The notes under the pieces were generated by a model. It was not told where the DNA came from. It did no database searches and saw nothing but the letters and a program-made list of their open reading frames with translations. Shown piece after piece: positions 1-4,762 of a stretch of DNA of 5,143 bases. Source of the stretch: Spirochaetota bacterium (lineage in GTDB: Bacteria > Spirochaetota > JAGLSM01 > JAKPMW01). The number at the start of each line of letters is the position of its first letter. The stretch's first letter is position 1. The position numbers and the translations under genes were made by a program. The stretch is from the NCBI GenBank assembly GCA_029548715.1, contig JAKPMW010000173.1, forward strand, positions 1-5,143, read 5' to 3'.

Positions 1-507
1 CCCGCTGTCGGCAGAATGAATCGTCTGGAGGTAGCGGTCCGAAAAATGCTCGTTGATCACGATCTTCCCGATGTCGTGCAGCATGCCGGCGATAAAATAT
101 TCGTCGCGCAGCTTGGGATCGACCCCCATCCGGGCTGCAATGTCACGGGCGGTGACACCGACAGCCAGGCAGTGGCGCCAGAAGCCGTCCATATTGAGCG
201 CGGTTGCCCCGGTCTTTTTGCGCATTGTCCCCAGGACGGCCGTGCTGATCGAGAGATTCTTGATTGTGTTGATCCCCAGGAGGATGATCGCCTTGACAAT
301 GCTTGTGACCTGGTTGGAAAGGCTGTAATAGGCCGAGTTGACCAGCTTGAGGACCTTGGCTGTCAGGACCGGATCAAGGGTGATCACCTTGTTGAGATCG
401 CTTGGGGTGGACTGCGGATTTTTGGTGATCTCGATGATCTTGGCCACCGTAATCGGCAGACTGGGCATGGAGTCGATGATCTTTTCGATATTTTTTTCGA
501 GACTCAC
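1..507 (-). CDS. HDOD-domain signalling protein, N-terminal part (3' end beyond window)
   Basis: The visible 169 residues form the start of an HDOD (HD-related output domain) protein. HDOD proteins are cytoplasmic signalling or regulatory proteins whose domain is related to HD phosphohydrolases; most have no proven enzymatic activity. What is seen: an opening helix with MPSLP (residues 14-18), a helical core with VLKLVNSAYYSLS (52-64), the segment IVKAIILLGINTIKNLSIS (70-88), FWRHCLAVG (109-117) and GMLHDIGKIVINEHF (141-155). The last keeps an HD pair, H144-D145. The frame is open to the window edge, so about 100 or more residues are missing compared with a usual HDOD protein of roughly 280. 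I chose the GTG at 505-507 because AGGGGAG lies 6 nt upstream and the domain begins at once. An in-frame ATG at 556-558 would add 17 unremarkable residues and has no good ribosome site. It lies downstream of the cyclase gene, on the same strand, after a 290-bp gap. The family call is confident; the biological role is unknown. Confidence 0.88.
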   Translation of the reverse strand, partial: MSLEKNIEKIIDSMPSLPITVAKIIEITKNPQSTPSDLNKVITLDPVLTAKVLKLVNSAYYSLSNQVTSIVKAIILLGINTIKNLSISTAVLGTMRKKTGATALNMDGFWRHCLAVGVTARDIAARMGVDPKLRDEYFIAGMLHDIGKIVINEHFSDRYLQTIHSADSG

Positions 508-513
508 GACCCG

Positions 514-520
514 CTCCCCT
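514..520 (-). promoter_or_regulatory. ribosome binding site deciding the HDOD GTG start
   Basis: AGGGGAG on the minus strand sits 6 nt upstream of the GTG at 505-507. The alternative ATG at 556-558 has no purine-rich site at a suitable distance. This favours GTG as the start. Confidence 0.6.
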
Positions 521-540
521 GGTATGTCCTGCGTCTTGAA

Positions 541-548
541 GTGTACAC
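541..548. promoter_or_regulatory. GTGTACAC palindrome upstream of the HDOD gene (possible operator)
   Basis: This perfect 8-bp palindrome contains TGTACA, a hexamer found only three times in the window. The other two copies form the inverted repeat over the cyclase promoter. Here it lies 34 bp upstream of the HDOD start codon. It may overlap the -10 of a second possible promoter on the minus strand: TTGATT at 564-569, a 16-bp spacer, then TGTACA at 542-547. That arrangement would give a leader of about 28 nt, similar to the cyclase leader. The regulator is not identifiable from sequence alone. Confidence 0.35.
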
Positions 549-605
549 AGTCAGGCATGGGAAAATCAAGAGTCGGCTGTGCGCTCCCGGGCAGAGAATT
601 TCGGG

Positions 606-633
606 CTGATAGGCAGGTCAGCAGGCCAGTCAA
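606..633 (-). promoter_or_regulatory. candidate sigma70 promoter for the HDOD gene
   Basis: On the minus strand TTGACT (628-633) and TATCAG (606-611) are separated by 16 bp. The matches to consensus are 5/6 and 4/6. Transcription would start near 599, leaving a leader of about 90 nt that contains the GTGTACAC palindrome. The weaker TTGATT/TGTACA pair closer to the gene (542-569) is an alternative. Confidence 0.35.
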
Positions 634-797
634 GCCTGTGAGGCGCCGTAAGGGGGGGGCTTTTGGCAGGATTTTCTGGAATGCGGCGTCCCTGAGCGTT
701 TCAGCCGGGCGGGCCTGGTCCTGCGGGAGCACCAGCCTTCCGGCAACGAGGCCCTCCTTTTTGTTACTTTAAGGAAGAAACTTGTCCGGGGGCGGCT

Positions 798-1424
798 TCA
801 TGAATAGAGAACACGAAAGGCCCGTTCGGCACCCGGGGGGATTTCATCGATCGGAACAAAGCTGAGCCCGGAGGTATCCCGGCAGGCTTCCTCGACAGAG
901 CCGGTCACGAGAATCTCCTTTGCCCTGGCGGTATCCTCGCCGAGCTTGCTGGCAGCGTTGACCTCGGTCCCGAAGACGTCGCTGTCCCCGATCTTGAGGA
1001 CCGGGCCGCAGCCCAGACCGATGCAGAGGAGGACCTGTTCCTCGGGCGCCTTCGCGGCATTATAGGGTTCAAGAAGGTGCTGCATGGCGATTGCGCAGGC
1101 CAGGCCGCGCTGCGGGGTGCGGAAGATCACCAGCATGCTGTCGCCCTCCGTCTTGAGGAGGATTCCGTCATGCTGATCGATCACGGGGACCAGGAGCCGC
1201 TCGGATTCCTGGATCGTCTGCAGAAAATGGATAATCCCGAAACGGGCCACGTTGCGGGAGAAACCCGAGAGGTCGGTAAACATGATGCACCAGGTTTCAC
1301 CGAAGAGGTCCCAGATTCGTTTGTCGATGGCATCCTTGTTCGCGCCGGGTGCCATGCGGGCCGTGATCAGCTTGGCCAGCCGGTCGGCTGAAGCGCTCTG
1401 GATGATGGAGTTGCGTTCGGGCAT
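798..1424 (-). CDS. free-standing class III adenylate/guanylate cyclase-domain protein
   Basis: This 208-residue protein is essentially one class III nucleotidyl cyclase domain (about residues 45-185) behind a short N-terminal segment. It has no membrane helix, signal peptide or sensor domain, so it should be cytosolic. Family landmarks: metal-binding D51 in FTDLSGFS, substrate-specifying K91 and metal-binding D95 in LLKTEGDSM, the adenine-side D149 in DVFG, and N156 in EVNAASKL. K91 with D149 favours ATP as substrate, giving cAMP and pyrophosphate. Oddly, the transition-state Arg expected four residues after N156 is Lys (K160), so catalysis may be altered or weak. The start is the ATG at 1422-1424, because AAGGAGG lies 8 nt upstream. 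An open frame continuing to 1490 passes through this ribosome site and the promoter and is not expected to be translated. It has its own promoter, so it is probably not part of the nrdDG transcript. Whether it makes a cyclic nucleotide cannot be told from sequence. Confidence 0.9.
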   Translation of the reverse strand: MPERNSIIQSASADRLAKLITARMAPGANKDAIDKRIWDLFGETWCIMFTDLSGFSRNVARFGIIHFLQTIQESERLLVPVIDQHDGILLKTEGDSMLVIFRTPQRGLACAIAMQHLLEPYNAAKAPEEQVLLCIGLGCGPVLKIGDSDVFGTEVNAASKLGEDTARAKEILVTGSVEEACRDTSGLSFVPIDEIPPGAERAFRVLYS

Positions 1425-1432
1425 GCTGGTCG

Positions 1433-1439
1433 CCTCCTT
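1433..1439 (-). promoter_or_regulatory. strong ribosome binding site deciding the cyclase start
   Basis: AAGGAGG on the minus strand lies 8 nt upstream of the ATG at 1422-1424. It selects this start over the upstream in-frame ATG at 1488-1490, which lies beyond the predicted promoter and could not be in the mRNA. Confidence 0.8.
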
Positions 1440-1450
1440 GGCGTGACTGG

Positions 1451-1475
1451 TTGTACAGTAGTGTGTTGTGTACAA
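1451..1475. promoter_or_regulatory. inverted repeat TTGTACA-N11-TGTACAA, probable operator
   Basis: TTGTACA (1451-1457) and TGTACAA (1469-1475) are perfect inverted copies separated by 11 bp. Each arm also contains the self-complementary hexamer TGTACA, with centres 17 bp apart. The element overlaps the -10 and most of the spacer of the cyclase promoter, the usual place for a repressor site. No terminator function is likely, as the hairpin would be A/T-rich with no U tract. The cognate regulator is not in the window. Confidence 0.5.
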
Positions 1476-1483
1476 GGTGTCAA
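1455..1483 (-). promoter_or_regulatory. sigma70-type promoter of the cyclase gene
   Basis: A perfect -35, TTGACA (1478-1483), is followed after exactly 17 bp by TACTGT (1455-1460), a moderate -10 with T, A and final T matching. Transcription would begin near 1448, about 24 nt before the start codon, with the ribosome site in between. The inverted repeat at 1451-1475 covers the spacer and -10, which suggests control by a repressor. Confidence 0.6.
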
Positions 1484-1512
1484 GGGACAATCAGAGCGAA
1501 AGGCTGTTTTGG

Positions 1513-1535
1513 GGCGCAACTGGCGCCTGTTTTTT
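1513..1535 (+). terminator. plus-strand terminator-like hairpin between nrdG and the cyclase gene
   Basis: GGCGC (1513-1517) pairs with GCGCC (1523-1527) around a 5-nt loop. A G-U pair can extend the stem, and TGTTTTTT follows. This is a short intrinsic-terminator shape, but only for plus-strand RNA. Read on the minus strand the hairpin is followed by CCAAAACAG and has no U tract. No plus-strand gene is seen upstream, so its role is unclear; it could stop antisense transcription before it enters nrdG. Confidence 0.35.
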
Positions 1536-1549
1536 GGCAAATACGCAAT

Positions 1550-1579
1550 ATCCCTGCGGGATCTTCGCCAGGACTGGCG
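1550..1579 (-). other. two small hairpins directly after the nrdG stop codon
   Basis: Directly after the nrdG stop, the minus strand can form CGCCA-GTCC-TGGCG (1566-1579) and then ATCCC-GCA-GGGAT (1550-1562). Each has a 5-bp stem. No run of U follows either, so a classical intrinsic terminator is doubtful. They could protect the 3' end of the nrdDG mRNA or assist a Rho-type stop. Confidence 0.35.
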
Positions 1580-2278
1580 TCAGCGTCGGGCAGCATCAAC
1601 AAGCGCCTGCATCTCTGCCAGACGTGTTTCCGTTGGGGGGCGGCCCGAAAACCCGGGATCCAGTATTCCGTGTTGCGGGGTGAAGGCCTGCAATCTCCAG
1701 GGGATTCCTGCCGGAATCCAGTGCGCCATCCCCAGGAGGCGTGCCTCATCGAGGTGCGGCTCCATGACGGTGGTGCGGAACTCCGCCCTGAAGTGGCCTT
1801 TTGCAGTGCTCGCATGCCTGGCGAGGAGCGCCATCGCTCGCTCGATTGCCTGGAGGGGGGCCTCCGGCATGCCGCTCAGGGCGGGGTACGCCTCGGGTGG
1901 TCCCTTGACATCCAGCGCCACATACTCAAGGAGTCCGTTTTCGATCAGGCTGGCGAGGATGTCCGGCCGTGTTCCATTGGTGTCAAGCTTGACGCCCAGC
2001 CCCAGTGTTTTCACTTTTTCGATACAGTCAGCCAGTCCGGGCTGGAGCGTTGGTTCCCCACCGCTGATGACGACCCCGCCCAAAAGCCCGCGGCGTGATT
2101 CGAGAAAGTCGAGCACCTCGCCCAGAGAGTGAGCCGGCGGGGCGGTGTGTGGCGTGAGGGCGAGTTCTGCGTTATGACACCAGGGACAGCGGAAATTGCA
2201 GCCCGGGGTAAAGATGACAGCCGCAACCCTGCCCGGAAAATCGATCAGCGACGAGCGCACCAGCCCTGCTATTTTCAT
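1580..2278 (-). CDS. nrdG: anaerobic ribonucleoside-triphosphate reductase activating protein (radical SAM)
   Basis: This 232-residue radical-SAM enzyme reductively cleaves S-adenosylmethionine to install the glycyl radical on NrdD. It is cytosolic and oxygen-sensitive. The 4Fe-4S cluster motif is CNFRCPWC, with cysteines at 27, 31 and 34, followed by HN. The SAM-contacting ISGGEP is at 71-76, LDTNGT at 98-103, and ALDVKGP at 121-127. The opening IAGLVRSSLIDFPGRVAAVI resembles the NrdG2-type activase subfamily rather than the short E. coli NrdG, and the length suits that group. The ATG at 2276-2278 has AAAGGGGGG (2283-2291) just upstream, a good ribosome site. It lies 125 bp downstream of nrdD on the same strand, and pairing with an NrdD supports RNR activation over pyruvate formate-lyase activation. 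It is probably expressed from the nrdD promoter, since I see no good promoter in the gap. I see no missing motif or frameshift. Confidence 0.93.
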   Translation of the reverse strand: MKIAGLVRSSLIDFPGRVAAVIFTPGCNFRCPWCHNAELALTPHTAPPAHSLGEVLDFLESRRGLLGGVVISGGEPTLQPGLADCIEKVKTLGLGVKLDTNGTRPDILASLIENGLLEYVALDVKGPPEAYPALSGMPEAPLQAIERAMALLARHASTAKGHFRAEFRTTVMEPHLDEARLLGMAHWIPAGIPWRLQAFTPQHGILDPGFSGRPPTETRLAEMQALVDAARR

Positions 2279-2403
2279 GCAGCCCCCCTTTCATGATGCG
2301 TGCAAGGTCTGCCGGTTCCCCGGCTGCGTGCAATCCATCCTGCTGCAGGTGGGTTTGGGCAGGGGGAGACAGCCACCCTGCCTGACAGCAGGCTTGGGGG
2401 TGG
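2279..2403 (-). other. nrdD-nrdG intergenic spacer with hairpins and direct repeat
   Basis: This 125-bp spacer contains GGCAGGG (2358-2364) pairing with CCCTGCC (2376-2382) in a 7-bp stem with an 11-nt loop, about 20 bp after the nrdD stop. It also has GCCGG-TTCC-CCGGC (2311-2324), a 5-bp stem with a tetraloop. A third possible stem is CCTGCTGCAGG (2339-2349), a palindrome with one central base. The 9-bp direct repeat TGCGTGCAA flanks the tetraloop hairpin at 2297-2305 and 2325-2333. No U tract follows any stem on the minus strand. mRNA processing or tuning of the NrdD:NrdG ratio is more likely than termination. Confidence 0.45.
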
Positions 2404-4560
2404 TCAGACCCTGGCTGGTTCGCGCCCGGGATGGCAGACAGCCTCCTGACGCCCGGCTGCCTCTTCGAGGTTGAGCATGCGTCGCATTCCGAATTCGAGC
2501 TGCTTGCCCCGGTTCCATTGCTTGACCGGCCGGAGGTAACCGACTACGCGCGAGTAGATTTCGCACTCGCCTTCGCAGTCCGGGCAGTGTTCGTGCTCGC
2601 CGGCGAGATACCCGTGTTCGGGGCAGATGCTGAAGGTCGGGGTGAGCGAAAAATAGGGCAGGTGGTAGCGGGTGCAGATGGTCTTGACCAGTGACTTGAC
2701 CGCCTCGGTGTCATGCAGGCGTTCCCCGGCAAAGAGATGGACAACGGTCCCACCCGTGTAGCGCTTTTGCAGGCCATCCTGCAGATCAAGGAGTTCGAAA
2801 ACATCATCCGTGTAGTTGACCGGAAGCTGGCTGGAGTTGGTGTAAAACGGGGTTCCCCTCTCATGCGAGGCTGTCACAATATCCGGATAGCGTTTGGTGT
2901 CGAGCAGGGCGAGCCTGTAACTTGTGCCCTCGGCCGGGGTGGCCTCAAGGTTGTAGTTGTGTCCGGTCGATTCCTGAAACGAGACCAGACGATCCCGCAT
3001 GTGATCCATCACCATGGCGGCAAACCTGCAGCCCTCGGGAGATCCGACGTCTGTTCCCAGAAGATTGAGACAGGCCTCGTTCATGCCCACGATCCCGATG
3101 GTTGAAAAATGGTTTTGCCAGTATTTGCCGAAACGTTCCTTGATATTGCGCAGGTAGTACTGCATGTACGGATAGAGCCGGTTGTCGGTAAACTGCTCAA
3201 GAACCTTGCGCTTGATCTCGAGGCTCTCGCTGGCGAGATGCATCCGGCTGTCAAGGATGCGCAAAAACTCGTCAACATCGCTGGCGAGATACCCGATCCG
3301 GGGGAGGTTGATGGTGACGACCCCGATCGAGCCCGTCAGGGGGGCCGCGCCAAAGAGCCCGCCGCCCCTGCGGTTGAGTTCGCGGTTGTCGATCCGCAGC
3401 CTGCAGCACATCGAGCGGGCATCTTCCGGTTTCATGTCCGAATTGACAAAATTGGCGAAGTAGGGGATGCCGTACTTGGCGGTCACCTCCCACAGTTTTG
3501 CAATGTGCGGATTGTCATAATCGAAATCGGAACTGATATTGTAGGTCGGGATGGGGAAGGTAAAGACCCGGCCCCGGGCGTCGCCCTCGGCCATGACCTC
3601 AAGAAAGGCCGTGTTGAGCATGTCCATCTCGCGCTGGAACTCCCCATAGGTCTCGTTTTGGACCACACCCCCCAGGAGGACTCCCTGCTCGCGATAGTAT
3701 GAGGGCACAGTCAGGTCAAGGGTGATGTTGGTAAAGGGCGTCTGAAACCCGACCCGTGTCGGGACGTTGACGTTGAACATGAATTCCTGCATGGCCTGAC
3801 GCACGTCTGCATACTCCAGCTTGTCGAAGCGGATAAAGGGGGCCAGGAGGGTATCAAAATTGGCAAAGGCCTGGGCTCCGGCGGCTTCACCCTGGAGCGT
3901 GTAGAAGAAATTGACGATCTGGCCCAGGGCGCTGCGGAAGTGCCGTGCCGGGCCGGCCTCGACCTTGCCCGAAACGCCCCTGAATCCTTCGCGCAGGAGG
4001 TCGTAGAGATCCCAGCCGACACAGTAGGCCGAGAGCGAACCCAGATCATGCAGGTGTATCTCGCCCTCGCTGTGGGCATGCCGGATGTGCTCGGGATAGA
4101 TGCTGTGCAGCCAGTAGTTTTTGCTGATTTCGGAGGAGATGTAGTTGTTGAGGCCCTGGAGGGAAAAACTCATATTGCTGTTTTCGTTGACCTGCCAGTC
4201 TTCACGCGTGAGGTAGGCGTCAACCAGGTCAACCTTGTTCTGGGCCAGCATCTCGCGCATCCGGGCATGCTGCTCGCGATAGATGATGTAGGCCTTGGCA
4301 GTTTTGCGGAAGGACGAGGCCAGGAGCACCTCCTCCACAATATCCTGGATTTCCTCAACACCGGGAATGGCTCCCTCGCTGTAGACCTGTTCAACAATGG
4401 AAAGAACCCGGATGGTCAGGGCCTGGGCGGTCGCTGCCGGAAATTCGCCGGTCGCCTCTCCGGCACGGGTGATGGCCGAGGCGATTTTGGCCGCATCAAA
4501 CTCGCACATCTCCCCGCTGCGTCGTATGACTTTGTGGATCCCCGTTTTTTCACCAAGCAT
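2404..4560 (-). CDS. nrdD: anaerobic (class III) ribonucleoside-triphosphate reductase
   Basis: This 718-residue glycyl-radical enzyme reduces ribonucleoside triphosphates to dNTPs without oxygen. Residues about 7-102 form an ATP-cone, the allosteric domain that senses ATP/dATP (HKVIRRSGEMCEFDAAKI at 9-26). The barrel carries C180 in AYCVGWDL and the thiyl-radical cysteine in MCCRLR (C385/C386, most likely C386). Family segments FTNITLD (276-282) and NLEATPAEGTSYRLA (537-551) are present. The C-terminal zinc region has C646, H649, C659, C662 and C666. The radical loop RVVGYLR (671-677) places the glycyl radical on G674. After G674 there are 44 residues, somewhat more than in E. coli NrdD, ending in a tail with C709. 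The ATG at 4558-4560 follows AGGAGAGAGG and gives a complete ATP-cone. There is no intein or frameshift. It is the first gene of the nrdD-nrdG unit, and the promoter region carries two NrdR-like boxes. The reductant (formate or a redoxin) cannot be settled here. Confidence 0.97.
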   Translation of the reverse strand: MLGEKTGIHKVIRRSGEMCEFDAAKIASAITRAGEATGEFPAATAQALTIRVLSIVEQVYSEGAIPGVEEIQDIVEEVLLASSFRKTAKAYIIYREQHARMREMLAQNKVDLVDAYLTREDWQVNENSNMSFSLQGLNNYISSEISKNYWLHSIYPEHIRHAHSEGEIHLHDLGSLSAYCVGWDLYDLLREGFRGVSGKVEAGPARHFRSALGQIVNFFYTLQGEAAGAQAFANFDTLLAPFIRFDKLEYADVRQAMQEFMFNVNVPTRVGFQTPFTNITLDLTVPSYYREQGVLLGGVVQNETYGEFQREMDMLNTAFLEVMAEGDARGRVFTFPIPTYNISSDFDYDNPHIAKLWEVTAKYGIPYFANFVNSDMKPEDARSMCCRLRIDNRELNRRGGGLFGAAPLTGSIGVVTINLPRIGYLASDVDEFLRILDSRMHLASESLEIKRKVLEQFTDNRLYPYMQYYLRNIKERFGKYWQNHFSTIGIVGMNEACLNLLGTDVGSPEGCRFAAMVMDHMRDRLVSFQESTGHNYNLEATPAEGTSYRLALLDTKRYPDIVTASHERGTPFYTNSSQLPVNYTDDVFELLDLQDGLQKRYTGGTVVHLFAGERLHDTEAVKSLVKTICTRYHLPYFSLTPTFSICPEHGYLAGEHEHCPDCEGECEIYSRVVGYLRPVKQWNRGKQLEFGMRRMLNLEEAAGRQEAVCHPGREPARV

Positions 4561-4668
4561 GCCTTGCCCTCTCTCCTGAAAATTGAATGTGTCTCGTTGC
4601 CCGCTGGTGGCTGACCTGGATCAGACTGGTCTCACCGGCACAGTCAAGATAGCATGGTTGCGGCAGGA

Positions 4669-4684
4669 GGTCAATATTTTGTGC
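4669..4684. promoter_or_regulatory. NrdR-box-like site 2
   Basis: The core CAATATTTTG (4672-4681, plus strand) matches 9 of 10 positions of the NrdR core CwAtATaTwG and is followed by TGC, close to the flanking TGT. It lies just downstream of the predicted transcription start. Its centre is 33 bp from the core of site 1, close to the three-turn spacing usual for NrdR box pairs. Confidence 0.6.
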
Positions 4685-4698
4685 TACAACATGGGGTA

Positions 4699-4726
4699 AT
4701 TATACAATATATGGATAACTACCCAA
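4699..4726 (-). promoter_or_regulatory. nrdD promoter
   Basis: On the minus strand TTGGGT (4721-4726) is followed after 16 bp by a perfect TATAAT (4699-4704). Transcription would start near 4692, giving a leader of about 130 nt before nrdD. The weak -35 next to a perfect -10, with NrdR-like boxes over the spacer and start site, fits a repressed promoter. The leader has only weak pairing potential and no riboswitch I can recognise. Confidence 0.6.
4702..4717. promoter_or_regulatory. NrdR-box-like site 1
   Basis: The core CAATATATGG (4705-4714, plus strand) matches 9 of 10 positions of the NrdR core CwAtATaTwG and is flanked by ATA on both sides. It fills the promoter spacer next to the -10, so binding would block RNA polymerase. 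Together with site 2 it forms the tandem pair that NrdR, the ATP-cone repressor of ribonucleotide reductase genes, typically requires. Confidence 0.6.
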
Positions 4727-4762
4727 TAAAGGAGAGAAGGGGGAACAGTCTCCGGCCGGATA

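Larger units (their letters stand above)
508..797. other. 290-bp intergenic region between cyclase and HDOD genes
   Basis: No convincing gene is seen here. The HDOD reading frame stays open up to a stop near 769-771, but it lacks a supported start and reads like non-coding sequence. The interval holds the HDOD promoter candidates, the TGTACA palindrome, a run of eight G at 652-659 and an imperfect hairpin around 726-757 followed on the plus strand by TTTTT. I see no clear minus-strand terminator for the cyclase gene. Confidence 0.6.

Noticed and set aside
16..609. Plus-strand open frame of 197 codons opposite the HDOD gene
   Set aside because: It is antisense to a clear HDOD domain, lacks a ribosome site and its translation has no recognisable domain. 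It results from GC-rich codon use on the other strand.
726..757. Plus-strand hairpin followed by TTTTT as a terminator
   Set aside because: The stem is broken (GGAG/CTCC plus GCC/GGC with an uneven internal loop), and no plus-strand gene would use it.
1425..1490. Upstream ATG at 1488-1490 as the cyclase start
   Set aside because: It would lie upstream of the predicted transcription start and passes through the operator. The ATG at 1422-1424 has an ideal ribosome site.
1443..2132. Plus-strand open frames of 229 and 215 codons opposite nrdG
   Set aside because: Both are antisense to the radical-SAM gene, run through the cyclase promoter and a terminator-like hairpin, and have Arg/Ser/Pro-rich compositions typical of shadow frames.
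2339..2349. CCTGCTGCAGG palindrome as a regulator site
   Set aside because: It is a short GC-rich palindrome within a structured spacer, with no promoter beside it; an isolated 11-bp match like this is weak evidence.
3109..4614. Long plus-strand frames (197 and 224 codons) opposite nrdD
   Set aside because: They are antisense to conserved NrdD sequence, which explains their composition. No promoter or ribosome site supports them.
4752..4759. CCGGCCGG after the tail-anchored gene as a terminator
   Set aside because: A palindrome with no loop and no following U tract does not make an intrinsic terminator.
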